A stretch of 64,000 bases of DNA from Apoda limacodes (GCA_946406115.1 OX291551.1:10974001-11038000), one strand, 5' to 3'; counted from the stretch's first letter, positions 9,025 to 19,765 are shown. Translations and numbers: made by a program. The notes: generated from the sequence alone by a model not told the origin.

Positions 9025-10020
9025 TGTGTGTGTTTATCATGTCCAGGTTAATAATAAAACAAAGTTCGTAGGTCTAGCCGAGTGCAATAAATTTGCTGTA
9101 CTATTTAAGATAATATGTAATCTTTTAACGCTGCGAAAAAAATCATTATCAGTTTATATGTTTCCGGGCCATAAAATTACATAGATAATGCGGACAGTAA
9201 TGCTAATTAAATAGGTTCTTGCGGTAATTAAAATGGCGGATCTGGGGCCAAAATAAATATGGTGCGAATGTAATGGCACTAATAATAATGTTATCACAGT
9301 ACGTGTGGTCTTGTGTCAATAAGGTTACCCCGTTGCTTTGCTTCATCGCTAGAAGTGAAGACAGTAATAGTGCCCTTAGTATATGTATGGAACTTTCTGA
9401 TCGTGGTATAATGAATCATAGTGAGGGTTGGCAATGTATAAAACAACTGTTTTAAACCCTAGGAAAAATACACACCTGTTTGTAATTTTGCTTAAAACAA
9501 GTTTAAATCATACATAAAAATATCTATAATGGTTTATTTCGTAAAGTCAATGATTTTTGTACTTTTTAAGTTTTTTTTGTTAGCGACATTATTATTTTGA
9601 TGTAAATGTTAACACTTATAATGGTAATTGTGAACATGAACATCTGGGAGTATTCTGGTCTACAAAGGTATATTAAACCAACGCAACGGTAGGTTATAAA
9701 TTAGCAAGCAAATAAATAAATAAGGTATCTTCTACTCAACTTGATAAGATAGTTCATGCTGTCTGATTTTATGCGGTATTTATTTTCTTGCTTATTGTTA
9801 GATTTTTTATTCAGGTTTATTTTGCGTTAGTGAACTCTAAATTACTATCATGGGGTTGCCCAATCCCGGTAGAAACTCTTCCGTGAAAGGAAGTGGACAA
9901 GAATCGAATACTTTTATTTAAAATACAATTGACTTTATAATAATCCCTACTGGTAATTTCGAAATAGTTCCAGCGGCTGATTGTATGTGTAATGGAAAAG
10001 GTTATTATTCATGACTAATC
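9025..10020. other. AT-rich intronic stretch without recognised features
   Basis: Short frames only (60 codons or fewer). No inverted repeats or shared repeat blocks were noticed. Confidence 0.45.
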
Positions 10021-10024
10021 TATA

Positions 10025-10155
10025 CTAGTATTTAATGAAGCTAAGTATTTTTTTGTTTGAACGCGCTAGACATTAGAAGTACCAGTTGGATTTGAAAGAT
10101 TCCTTTTGCATTCGACAGCCCGATTGCCAAGGAAGGTTATAGGTTTTCAACTTCT
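10025..10155 (+). repeat. Dispersed repeat I, copy 1
   Basis: The blocks 'gaacgcgctaga', 'ggatttgaaa' and 'aggaaggttatagg' are shared with 43470 and/or 60550. I associate this family with Lepidoptera, where it often begins 'tatactaatattataaa'. It is non-coding. Confidence 0.5.
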
Positions 10156-10224
10156 TGGAAGAAGCAGATTTAATAGCATTAAAACTTGTGTTCAAGTATT
10201 AACACGATGTAATATGTATTCAAT

Positions 10225-10307
10225 TCTAAATAGCTGTCGTATAGGAATCGTTGTTTTGGTAATTGTTTTACACAAAAAGCACGCTGTTGTTCTGTCAAGC
10301 GAACCAT
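10225..10307 (-). pseudogene. Relic of a mariner-like transposase N-terminus
   Basis: On the minus strand an ATG at 10307 opens MVRLTEQQRAFCVKQ. A one-frame change then continues with NNDSYTTAI. This pattern resembles the N-terminal helix-turn-helix region of Tc1/mariner-related transposases ('ltpeQRafcVk.fy..ndSytta'), known as DUF4817. Only about 30 residues survive and the frame is broken. The resemblance was judged by eye, so it is tentative. Confidence 0.4.
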
Positions 10308-10334
10308 CGTGACTAAAATTGCATAAAGCGACGC

Positions 10335-10778
10335 CAGGGATGTTAAACGTCGCCTGTGGAACTGAAGGTGGGCTAAAATTATTATATTTACCAAATTATT
10401 GTATTGCCCACTTTTTAACGGAATTACCACTAACGATGGAAAAAAAATACTGATCGTTCCGAATACACCAAAGTATTTTTCGCAGAGAACTGTCACTCTT
10501 TGAAATAAGGTCATAAATTGTCTGTGTTTGTTGCGAATTAAATTACACGACGTCAAGACTGACAGGTGGGCCTTTTGTTTCTTCGTTTGCGAACTTGGAT
10601 TTTGGCTACAGCCAAGCCAATCATTAAACAAAAAGACTGACTGTAGTGTAAGCCCTAAATTATTATTATTATTATTTAATTATTAGTTTGCACACAATAG
10701 TCAAAACACTACCGTAAATGGTGTCAGAGGATAAATTATTGTATGGATACAATAATTATTGTATATCTAACATCCCTG
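10335..10778. mobile_element. hAT-like MITE with perfect 8-bp target duplication
   Basis: The termini are cagggatgtta (10335-10345) and its reverse complement taacatccctg (10768-10778). The 8-bp direct repeat agcgacgc lies immediately outside on both sides (10327-10334 and 10779-10786). CAGGG ends plus an 8-bp target duplication are the hAT signature. The 444-bp interior has no transposase: the 150-codon minus frame running through it (10179-10631) has no recognisable hAT domain. Confidence 0.85.
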
Positions 10779-10789
10779 AGCGACGCATA

Positions 10790-11645
10790 ATAGCTACCTA
10801 CGTGGCTATAGTGCTAAATTTTATAGGCAAATCTGTCCAAAAAAAAAACCTCTTTTACCTATATAATTTGATATATTTTTAAGGGTAGAGAACCCTGATT
10901 ATAAAACATAAAATAACTAATGAAAGTGTTCAAAAAAATGTTTTAATCAGGTTTAAATTTCTGTAACGAAAAAATTATTGATAAATTTTTCGTTAAAGAC
11001 TATATTTTTTTCTTTTTAAAAACTCGTGTTTTTTTCCAATCCGGATCATAGATCTCCGTCCCCCCAGCTTGGTCCAAAATAAAGTTTTTTCGGATGCACC
11101 CCGTAACGACGTGTTGGAATAACTAACAAACAAATATACTTTCTCTTCTATATGTTAGAAGTAGGATTCAATATATAGGTGCATTCATTTATCATATTCT
11201 ATCACTTTCTATTTACGCATGACCACAATTTATTAGTTTGGTTTCTTGGTATTATACTTAATGTAAATTAATGCCAAATATGAATTTAATGCTTGATGAA
11301 ATAGTCACTTAGAGTATAAATTTCCATTTTATTTTATCTTTAAGTACGTATGTAACGCAGTCTTTAAATCCTTTTATATAATTATTATAAAATACATTAA
11401 GTTGGACTAGTTCCATATTAATGAGCTAAGTTTCGAATTTATTATAACTTAATCAGTTTGCTTTTAAATAAAACGAGGTCGTAAATCAGGCTGGAATTGT
11501 TTGTTTCTTTTTGCCTACGTTATTCTTTGTGGCTTTGCAAAAGTCCTTTAAGAGTAATCTTGTTCACAACTCTTAAGAGATTATAAGTCCGAAAATCGAA
11601 ATAGCTAAATTTGCGTTTACAGACCTGAAGAATCCTTTTGCTATC
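10790..11645. other. AT-rich intronic stretch without recognised features
   Basis: Long A/T runs. A short GC-richer patch at 11040-11110 has no recognised identity. Confidence 0.45.
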
Positions 11646-11647
11646 AT

Positions 11648-11960
11648 TTTTAGAGTGATGTCTGTGTGTGTGTGTGTATGTATATATGTGTATGTATGTA
11701 AGCTTTTTTTGCCCATCGATATTTTAAGAACCAATGGAACAAATTACTCTCGTGGCCATATCAATCGATACGCCACGTAATGACTTAGATCTGAAAAGAG
11801 TGTGAGCAAAATTAGGCCAGCGGTTTGTTTTTTCTCACTAAAAAACTATTTTTTTTAAAGACGCAATTATAATCTTCATTTTTAATTTCTCAAATATAAA
11901 AAAAAAAAAACATTCTCGAGAAGTTCCTTGTGCGGTACTTGCTACCGAACTTATTTTGCT
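11648..11960 (+). repeat. Repeat F, copy 2, with a short TG/TATG tract
   Basis: This is homologous to 5455-5830: the same 'tttagagtgatgt' start, 'atatcaatcgatacgccacgtaatgacttagatctgaaaagagt' core and 'tgtgcggtacttgctaccgaac' end. Its dinucleotide tract is only about 40 bp (11660-11700), against 132 bp in copy 1. Confidence 0.75.
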
Positions 11961-11961
11961 T

Positions 11962-12730
11962 TCGCATACACTGGGCCAATTCTTTTAAACGCGCAAATGT
12001 CAAATTCAATAATCGCATAGCAAAGACAGCAGTAGGTTAAAAATAATTTTGTACAAAACAGTAAGAGACAGTACAAAACTTCATTAATAAGTGCCTAAAC
12101 CCTTGTGTGCCAAAAATCTCTATGTACTCTCTTCATCCCTAAAAGCCGAAGTCACGATGAGGATACTGCTAATAAAGACAAAATCTTAATGTTTAAATAA
12201 AGGACAATTGAGTAGTATTGATTTCTGCTAACCATAGACTTAGAGATATGTAGGTTCTATGTGCTATGCACACATGAGCAACATTCTTACAAAATCGACT
12301 GCTCTTTAGAGAGTGCAGTGCGGTAAATACCTGTCGAGAGACAATTACTGATGGCACGATCGCTTTTCTCTTTTGCACTGACTGCCCGTACGTATTTACT
12401 TCACGTTAGCTGTGGAATAAGCAACTCTCAGTTCATTGGCAACTAAAGCTGCGTTTTGTTGACGGCATTGAGAGCTATGACATGGTATAGTCATTGAAAT
12501 CGTTCTGTTCACCAAATGTAAATAAACAATCAGGCTGTTTACTCTTTTGACAGCGCATCCACTGCTTTACCTCCAAAGCTTAGCCAATGAGTTAAATGAG
12601 TATCAGAAGTGTCGCCGTATTGCACATAGAACGCGTTCATTTTTGGTCAACGGAACGATTGAATGAGCGCACGAAGTGTAGGTATAAAGCATATTCAATG
12701 TGTTTAATGCTTGTAAACAAACCATACCCT
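11962..12730. other. Intronic stretch without recognised features
   Basis: The ORF at 12193-12378 (minus) shows no motif. The sequence just left of the exon has no repeat that I recognise. Confidence 0.45.
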
Positions 12731-12781
12731 TAAATGAAATACCAGAATCAAAAGGTCAACCATACTTTATCTACGTTTCAG

Positions 12782-12970
12782 GAACTTAGGCTTTTCTACA
12801 TGCTGTCGGTTACCTTTATATTCGTGGTGGCGATGGCACTTCAAGTACCTCGGTTCAACGTTCCCTACATCGTAAAGATGTTGGTGTTCACGGGCTGGGC
12901 CGCTTATGGTGTCTTGCCCACTCTCCATTGGAGCTACGTCATGGGAGGCTTCGAAACTCCTATGGTCAAG
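12782..12970 (+). CDS. PAQR3: PAQR3-like receptor, exon (TM4 and TM5)
   Basis: This exon encodes 63 residues (ELRLFYMLSV...ETPMVK) between the acceptor 'ctacgtttcag' (to 12781) and the consensus donor 'gtaagt' at 12971, in phase 0 at both ends. It contributes two hydrophobic helices, LFYMLSVTFIFVVAMAL and VKMLVFTGWAAYGVLP, and the conserved 'YGVLPTLHW' turn typical of PAQR3 proteins. The methionine at 12734 is intronic and not the start. An open frame continuing 111 bp beyond the donor is intron read-through. Confidence 0.9.
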
Positions 12971-13092
12971 GTAAGTTATATCTGCTTACTATTTTATTTA
13001 AATACAGAAGATTGCGGAGTTGAAAAATTCTTGAGTTTAAAAATTATTCCATTAATATGTCGCGTTTACATGTTACCTTTTTGAATAATGCG

Positions 13093-13212
13093 ACAAATTA
13101 GATTTATCTAATACCTTTAAGCGAGCAATTCGTGTATATCTGAAATTCGGAAAGGGCTTCAACGATTTTCATAAAATTAAGCATGCAGGGGTTTCGGTGG
13201 TGATAAATCGAT
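13093..13212 (+). repeat. Dispersed repeat G, copy 1
   Basis: It contains 'gcgagcaattcgtgtatat', 'aacgattttcataaaatt' and 'aaatcgatctagc'. These are shared in reverse orientation with 31505-31640, and in part with the (TA)n region at 60403-60460. Confidence 0.55.
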
Positions 13213-13266
13213 CTAGCGTGGAGGAATCCGTTTTACTGAATAATAGTACCAGCTGCTGATGCAGAA

Positions 13267-14026
13267 ATGCTTAGACAGATTGTATCGGTTATCCTTTGCC
13301 ACTCGACGGTACCTAAAAGTAATATCACTCCTGAAGAGCGTCAAACCCTAAATGGTATTCGAAGAAATGAAAACATTTTCGTGCTGAAAGCCGACAAGGG
13401 CAATGCCACAGTTGTGATCAACGTCACAGACTACGATTTTAAGGAAACTTGTTCGTCGACACAAATACTTACAAGCCAGTGGGCTATAATCCCACAGCTA
13501 GAGTTACACGTCGTACACGCTCCTAGGTACAAGAACACAAAGAGTTGTTTACAGATGAAGAGTGCCAATGGTTGCATAGCCCTTAGATATCGCAGTCACC
13601 GAAACTCTATGGACTGACGAAAATACATAAAAGGGTTGTGCTCCTACGACCAATTGTAAGTCAAATTAATTTTCCCACTTACGACTTAGCGAAACATATA
13701 ACTGAAGTGTTGCAGCCACAAATAGGTAATTCACCGTCTTACGTAAAAGGTTTTCGACATTTTGTTGGCATCATGAATGAAATCCAGTTGGAAAATGTTG
13801 AGATATGGTGAGTTTTGACGTTGAATCGTTGTTCACTAATGTTCCACTTAAAAAATGCCTTGACGTAATCAAATATAAACTAGTTTTAAATGGTATCCCT
13901 GATAGGTATATAGTTTCGCTTGAACACTGTTTAGAAGGAAACTATTTTCTTTACCAAAGTCAGCACTACCTTCTGATTGATGGAATAGCTATATCTGGGT
14001 GGAACATTTTGAGGAGAAAGCTTTGA
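13267..14026 (+). pseudogene. Penelope-like reverse transcriptase remnant
   Basis: The first frame (13267-13617) contains ENIFVLKADKGNATVV, the conserved 'adKG.atVv' block upstream of the Penelope RT core. The following bases encode '[10 protein letters not shown]' and 'LRPIVS' across frame breaks near 13600-13660. The frame at 13805-14026 starts with [17 protein letters not shown] motif A, whose Asp is one of the catalytic metal ligands. The YxDD-type motif could not be read cleanly because frameshifts interrupt the region after 14026 ('HVDDVFCLIK' appears near 14060 in another frame). Confidence 0.8.
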
Positions 14027-14576
14027 GCTCAGTGCCTTTGAGCGTTCGACTTTGAAAGAGACATGTTGATGACGTGTTCTGCTTAATTAAAGGAAGTAGA
14101 ACAGTTCCTAGATCACCTTAACTCCACTCAGAACAAAATACGTTTTACATATGAAATGGAAAGTGAACGTTAACTGGCATTCTTAGGTGTTTAATTGAAT
14201 GCAAGGGAAGATGGCTCTCTAGGGCATACTGTATATCGGAAACCCATACACACGGACAGATAACTGAACGCCTCCTTGCATCATCACTCGCGTCACCTAC
14301 AATCAGTTGTGACGTCTCGACTAACCGACCTCATGATTTTTGTGACCCTGACCATTTAGATACTGAACTGGCACACGTTCACGAGTCACTCAAGAGACAC
14401 GTGTATAAAATGAGAAGAAGAAGATCAGTTCGCCGTAACACACGTACGAAGAATCCAGAGGTTAGCAGACAGCCAGCGTTCATGCCCCATATCAAAAGAG
14501 TAACGTATCAAATTGGATCGCTTTTGAATAAATTCTCCATTAAGTATATGTTCCGTTCTCCAAAATTAAACAGCAT

Positions 14577-14819
14577 GTGCGCACGCCAAAGGACGTAAGC
14601 TCGTACGAAACACCAGGTGTTTACAAAATTGACTGCAGCTGCGGCAGTTCTTACATTGGCCAGATCAAACGCACAATTACGGATAGGGTCAAAGAACATA
14701 TTGCTGCTGTAAACAATCGCCAAACGACAAAATCAGCTATAGCAGAACATCTGATTAACTCAAATTCTAACCACTGGATTGAGCTCCACCAGCCTCAGGC
14801 TTTGTCCACCGATCGCTAA
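14577..14819 (+). pseudogene. Penelope-like GIY-YIG endonuclease remnant
   Basis: The residues GVYKIDCSCGSSYIGQIKR give the GIY (GVY) and YIG halves. They enclose the CxC cysteine pair seen in Penelope endonucleases, followed by the 'RvkEH' helix and 'SAIAEHLINSNSNHWI'. This domain nicks target DNA in Penelope-like elements and separates them from LINEs. The upstream linker frame (14401-14598) overlaps in a different frame, so at least one frameshift is needed to join them. Confidence 0.85.
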
Positions 14820-15175
14820 AATTACCGTAAATTGGTACGCGAAGCGGTTTAAATAAAAAAGCATAAGAACTTCTATCGTGAGGATGGAAACAAACTGTCG
14901 CCTGCATGGATTTCAGTCATAGGAAAATACAGCTCTCGAGTTTCACCAACGAACGCACCCGAGGGCACCGTTAGTGTTGTGTGTAGTGATTATGACAAGT
15001 ATAAAGACGAAGTGAGGGTGGTTCAATATGACGCCTCCAATCGAAGCCGATTACGTCGCACACCGCCAGTCTATCTGTGACCAAGGCTGGTGTAACCCAA
15101 ACGAAACGTCGGGAAAAATGTATTTTGCCAAATAACGATGCCTTTAATCCTGTTTTATTATTTTTAAAATAGTAA

Positions 15176-15530
15176 TGGAACGCGAAAATTTAAAAACTAA
15201 TATTTTTACACGCATATTTAAGAAAAGCACTATACAAAGAAAAAGCCTCAGCCCGCATACTCATGATCGCCCGGTTATGCTGCATTTGCGGGCCTCGACA
15301 ATAACGAACTAATTTATCCCACCCCACAGTGCATAATATACAATTATGTATACGAGATTGATTGACTATTGTCTGGTGTCGACGGCCTGTGTAGGGTCAA
15401 TGTATCTATTGGACAAATTGATTGGCTACAGTAAGGCACTTATGTAAATTAATATGCAGATTATATTTTAGTATTTTGTTTTGTATTATTCGATTTAAAA
15501 AAAATATTTAAACGATTAAATTTTATTAGT
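15176..15530. other. AT-rich intronic stretch
   Basis: I recognise nothing beyond AT-rich sequence and a GC-richer patch at 15255-15300. Confidence 0.4.
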
Positions 15531-15531
15531 T

Positions 15532-15800
15532 ACTAGCTTTTGCCCGCGGCTCCGCCCGCGCTAATGTCTGTTATCGACGTGGTATTCCTACGGCAACTCC
15601 GTAATTATAGTAAAAAAGTTTGCTTATGGGAAGTAGCCAGCTAAAAAATTTTAAATTTTCTGAGATAACGGTAGCCTCAATATGTCCTCCATCTCCACCT
15701 CTTTAACTATCCCAGTGCCACATTTTAGCTTAATTAGATGCTCCGTTGCGACGTGAAGGAAGGGCAAACAAACAAATAAACAAACCCACTCGTAAACAAA
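15532..15800 (+). repeat. Dispersed repeat H ('cttttgcccgcggctccgcccgcg'), copy
   Basis: It opens with 'tactagcttttgcccgcggc' and shares 'ttatcgacgtggtattcctacg.caactccgtaattat' with 61586 and 46440. This is a widespread lepidopteran repeat, often ending in 'tataatattagtaaggat'; that end is missing here. Confidence 0.65.
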
Positions 15801-16084
15801 ACACTCTCAAAACAATCGTATTTACAAATAACATTAGTGCATAATTAATAAACATTATTTTAGCTTACAACCGTTTTTGTAGTTAATTTTTAATGGCAAG
15901 CAGTGGTTTTTTGAATAATCGGTTAGCAAGAAAAATCAACAAAAAGTTATTTTGATGGCATATATGTTTTTGTCGGCCGTAAAAAAACTCACCAGCAATA
16001 CCTGGACAGCAACTAAGCAAGCAAGAATTATCAGAAAAGAACTTGTAATTTTTTTAGCTTGATAATGTAGGTATGTGTTTGCAA

Positions 16085-16190
16085 AATAGGGTCGGCAACG
16101 CTCGAGTGATGCCTTAGGTGTTACAAGCGTACATAGGCTGCGGTGACCGCTTGCCATCAGGCGGACTGTAAACTTGTTTGCCATTTTCTC
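16085..16190 (+). mobile_element. Jockey-type LINE 3' tail
   Basis: The family 3' block 'ggtcggcaacgc.cgagtgat.cc' through 'gcttgccatcaggcgga.cgtaaacttgtttgcca' is present, without poly-A. It is about 105 bp. Confidence 0.8.
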
Positions 16191-16559
16191 AGCAAGCTCA
16201 AACAATCGGTTAGCGCGAGCAAAGACCAAATAAGGTTGTATTTATAAACAGGGCGAGAAGCGTGCGTGGTAAGTGCCAAAATCAAATTGCGCAATATAAC
16301 TTGGTACTAATTTTACGTATGATTAACAAATGAAAATAAATTTTACAGCTTGCCAAAACTTGATAAAATTCGAATCAAGATTTGCTGCTATGTTACTAAT
16401 ATTGCTGCAGATATATTTAATGTTCTAACAATATCAATTTAAGGCTGCCCAATACACTCACGAAATTGGCCATACTTCAGAAAGAGACAACGTTAACCTG
16501 TGGTATCTTTTCTCACGACAGGTGATATACATATCAACAATTTTAATAATAGTAAACCT

Positions 16560-16690
16560 AATAACACTTATCAACAATGAATGACATTGTTTGTCAACAA
16601 CAAATGTTTGTCTTGTGTGGGAATCGAACTCGCGCCATTTAGATATATGCAGGCAGTACTTCTACCATCGAAGCCATGGAACTGCCATTT
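16560..16690 (-). mobile_element. tRNA-derived SINE, minus strand
   Basis: On the minus strand a box A-like 'catggcttcgatggtag' is followed by a box B-like 'gcgagttcgattccc'. The + strand reads 'tgtgggaatcgaactcgc'. This is the layout of lepidopteran tRNA SINEs with a downstream 'aaacaaacatttgtt' body. A copy of the same general type is at 56545. Confidence 0.6.
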
Positions 16691-16946
16691 AAATTGATGC
16701 TGGAAACGTTTATAACTATTTCCTTGACGATATTGTATATTAATACATATTACATTTTAGGGTACCTTCTGTAGTCTAAACGGTTTGACAGACTTCAACA
16801 CATGAGGTCTCATAAGATTAGTCTTAATTGTAATTATAAAATATAATGTGGCGTCCGTGACAAAAAAAAAACCATCGAATCTATTTGAATTATTACTTTG
16901 TTCTTTTTCAATATTTTTTAACACTTACTAACTTTGTTGTTTTCAG

Positions 16947-17015
16947 ATGTTTCTGCCCAGGGTTCTTGGCATGTATATCATCAGTGGGACAGCCTTCGCT
17001 ATTTACATCTTCAGG
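16947..17015 (+). CDS. PAQR3: PAQR3-like receptor, exon (TM6)
   Basis: A short 23-residue exon (MFLPRVLGMYIISGTAFAIYIFR) lies between the acceptor 'gttgttttcag' (to 16946) and donor 'gtaac' at 17016, phase 0 at both ends. It is one transmembrane helix. The conserved position of the helix between 'GGFETPMVK' and 'IPERWFPG' supports it. The leading ATG is an internal Met and not a start. Confidence 0.88.
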
Positions 17016-17504
17016 GTAACGGCCTTTTTGTTGAAATATTTATACTGATACATTGTGTTAATGTCGCGTAATTAAATGTAAAATTATTCATTTGTTACGA
17101 CTTCTGAACTATAAATGTTCAAGTACGATCTTCATTGACAAATAGTGAGACTAGTTTAGCTAAGTATATTTTATACAACGTTGTCAGTGTATATTTTACA
17201 TGTAACCCAGGAGCCCTATTCCGTTGAAAAGATTACCTACCAGACGTGTTTTTGACGTACGTGTTTTTACTCTGTTTCTCCCCTAAATCTAAAATATTAA
17301 AATATTCTGAATTTTACCCCTGTAATTAATGTCCATCCAACATAATGCCAACATTCTCTATCAGATAGTTAAGCAAAAACCGTGTGTGCTTTAAGGATGG
17401 TCATCACTGTGATTGCATAAACTTTTTGTTTCTGATCTTGGCATTTTTTTGCTTGCTTGCCCCAGCCATTATACTCTACACTGCAGGGGCAAAAGCCTTT
17501 ACTT
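17016..17504 (+). other. Intronic stretch without recognised features
   Basis: AT-rich, with no shared repeat blocks noticed. Confidence 0.45.
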
Positions 17505-17775
17505 CTTTAGGCCTTAGTCCATAGCGCTGGCTTAGTACAAATTAGCAGGCGTTTTTCGAACTAGTGGCCGCTCGACTGTCGAGAGTTTTCAAGCCACCCT
17601 TGCCCTAGGGCCTCTGACTTTACGGAGGAGCTCTTGTAAAATGTACCACTAGGCGGACACCCATCCGGGTACTGACCTCGCCAAACGTTGTTTAACTTTG
17701 TTAACGATTTTCGATGGACTGGATGTGCGACTGGGCCACGAGTTTCTTTAGCACGCAAAAGCTTTGAAATGAAAA
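17505..17775 (-). repeat. SINE-related repeat, minus strand
   Basis: The left end 'ggccttagtccatagcgctggcttagtac' is the reverse complement of the 'gcgctgg...ggactatggcc' block found in the SINEs at 838 and 1620. The rest (GC-richer, to about 17760) has no partner in the window. The 81-codon minus frame across it is not a recognisable protein. Confidence 0.45.
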
Positions 17776-17779
17776 AAAA

Positions 17780-18340
17780 GATTTTATTGATTAATATTAA
17801 TAACAACTTAGGTAGATTATGATAATGGTAGAATTTCTAAATTAGATTTTTTTGTAAATACTATACCAAGCTCGTGGATACAGGTTCGATAGCGAAATAT
17901 CAGATAGTTAACAGTCACACACAAATCAACAAAACAATAAAATCTTCTCAAAACAATTCCTTTTGTCCTAAGTAAAAGAGCCCTAAAACAATTTTCTGCT
18001 TTTATATTAATTTCATGTCATTTTGATAAAGACTTGTACGTAATTACCCTTTGTACGTAATTGTTAAATTAAAAAACCGGTTAATAAGATCGAGATATCA
18101 ATTAATGTTTTAAGCAACTTTCCTAACACCAATTTAATATAACTATATCAAATTGTATCTCTAATGTCATTAAATAACGCTGTTTAAGAACAGGTTAGTT
18201 AATGTTATAGCATAATGAAAGAATGATTTTTTCCAATTTAGCTTTTGGTAGATAGGATTATTTTAAAATAAAAACTTGTTTCTTGATTAACGTTAAGTAA
18301 ATAACTGTGTCAGGTGGAATGATATACGTTGTCGATTACA
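17780..18340. other. AT-rich intronic stretch without recognised features
   Basis: I see nothing here beyond AT-rich sequence. Confidence 0.45.
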
Positions 18341-18344
18341 CGAC

Positions 18345-18356
18345 CTATATAAAAGG
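18345..18356 (+). promoter_or_regulatory. Candidate TATA box (ctatataaaagg)
   Basis: A near-ideal TATA element on the + strand inside a PAQR3 intron is followed 20-60 bp downstream by non-AT-rich sequence (18361-18400). It could belong to a solo LTR, an alternative internal promoter, or be chance. No LTR ends or coding start were found to settle this. Confidence 0.3.
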
Positions 18357-18879
18357 ACATCCTGCGTCGCTATAGAAAGCGGTCCACCCGTTGCAATTCA
18401 AAAGAAACAAATTACATTTTGTAATCCGAATTTCAATACCGATACACACACGGGACCGCGTTTTTAAATTTTAAAAACGAACCTAAACGAACTTACTACA
18501 AATAACCACAGCTCAGATAAAAGTTGTTTTTGTTTTTCTTTTTGCAATTGTTGTTTTGTTGTTGTTAGCTGCCCTGTCCAATTTTTACTTAATACAAATA
18601 AAACCACCTTATACCAACTTAATCCATGGTCATTTTGTATTCGTCCATCCGGACCGCTACCTAAAAGTGTACTTATGCATGCAGTGATGTAGTAAGAAGG
18701 CGGCGTATTATAATTGCTACCTAGTATGACGGCCACTATGGAAATAAGAAAAGAAAGTTGTCTATGAAAAACTACAAGTTATTAAAAAAATCTGTTGAGC
18801 TTGAGCTTGAAAAATGCTAATATTAAATATATGTCTTCCGGATATAAATTTATCAACTTATCCTCTCTGACGAAAAACG

Positions 18880-19345
18880 ATGTCAGTAATTGAACATATT
18901 TGTCTCCGTGAGGTATGTAGGGACACACAATATGGAGATACTGGGGTACGGAGTGATATGGTCTGTGAGCTGAGCAGTGCTGTCGTTATTAGTATCAGAC
19001 TGATTGCATAGCGGCACACTTACCCAAAGCTCTTCGGCTGGTGGCGACGCACGTACCTCAGTGCGCCTGATAGCGTTCAATTCACGCCTAGACGAAATTA
19101 CGTCAACCGTCCCCCCCTCGGGTGACTCCGCTTGAGGCATTAAGTCGATCGCAGCAAAATACGTCGAACCTATCACTAAAATATTCAGAGCTATTAAGTG
19201 ATTCATTTAGCCAAGTTTCGGTGATACATATAATATCGGAATCGCAATTTAATGAGCTAGCTAAAAATTCATGCTAGTTTGTACGTTAGCCTCTCACGTT
19301 CTGATAGTAAATATTCAGATTACTTTTTATAGCCATAATGGTCAA
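18880..19345 (-). pseudogene. LINE AP-endonuclease remnant, minus strand
   Basis: Read on the minus strand from 19340, fragments in changing frames spell LNIYYQNVRG, DIICITETWLN (the conserved endonuclease 'iTETWL' motif with catalytic Glu) and later RRELNAIRRTEVRASPPAEELWVSVPL. This order is the N-terminal half of the endonuclease of a Jockey/CR1-group LINE. The 107-codon frame 18883-19206 holds only the second half. No RT follows. Confidence 0.7.
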
Positions 19346-19592
19346 GAAATATATAAATATTATGTTGTGAATTTCAATGACCTCATAGAAATAAGTATCA
19401 TTGGGAAGCTTGGCTTGTTGGGTTTGAGCAAATTAAGATATTTTTATTGTCTATCAATTATTTTTTAAACCATTGCTTCATAACCTGTCGTTTTAAAGTA
19501 ACGTAAAAAGTGATCTTAGCAAGGTGTGTTTAAAAAAATATATGATTTAAACAAATCCTTTTTCAATTTTTATTTTTTATTTATACTATTAA

Positions 19593-19765
19593 CCCTCTGT
19601 ATTGCGTAGACTGTAGGCAGTATACCGTTTAATCGGCTACCAAACTAATAGAATAGATTTTAAAACGTAATCAAGCACTGTACGCGGCAGTCTGCACTCC
19701 GATCTAACGGTCTACCACCTGAATCTCTTTATCTCGAATCCAAAAAAGTTCCTGCAGTACAGAGG
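19593..19765. mobile_element. piggyBac-like MITE, TTAA-flanked
   Basis: TTAA at 19589-19592 and 19766-19769 flanks inverted ends ccctctgtattgc and gcagtacagagg (the reverse complement reads cctctgtactgc). TTAA plus CCCT-type termini are the piggyBac signature. The 173-bp interior is non-coding. Confidence 0.75.

Larger units (their letters stand above)
13215..15175 (+). mobile_element. Decayed Penelope-like retroelement in a PAQR3 intron
   Basis: The coding remnants, in order on the + strand but in shifting frames, are those of a Penelope-like element: an N-terminal reverse transcriptase part, an RT motif A and a C-terminal GIY-YIG endonuclease. It ends near 'gaaacgtcggg', a sequence typical of the 3' part of these elements, followed by an AT-rich tail. 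It lies in the 12971-16946 intron, in the same orientation as the gene. Multiple frameshifts and stops make it non-functional. The 5' boundary is set where repeat G ends and is approximate. Confidence 0.85.

Noticed and set aside
10308..10631. N-terminal part of a 150-codon minus ORF as a gene
   Set aside because: It runs through the hAT-like MITE with its own target duplication; only the last part resembles a transposase relic.
12734..12781. ATG at 12734 as a start codon
   Set aside because: It lies in the intron; the acceptor ending at 12781 restores the phase-0 junction with the upstream exon.
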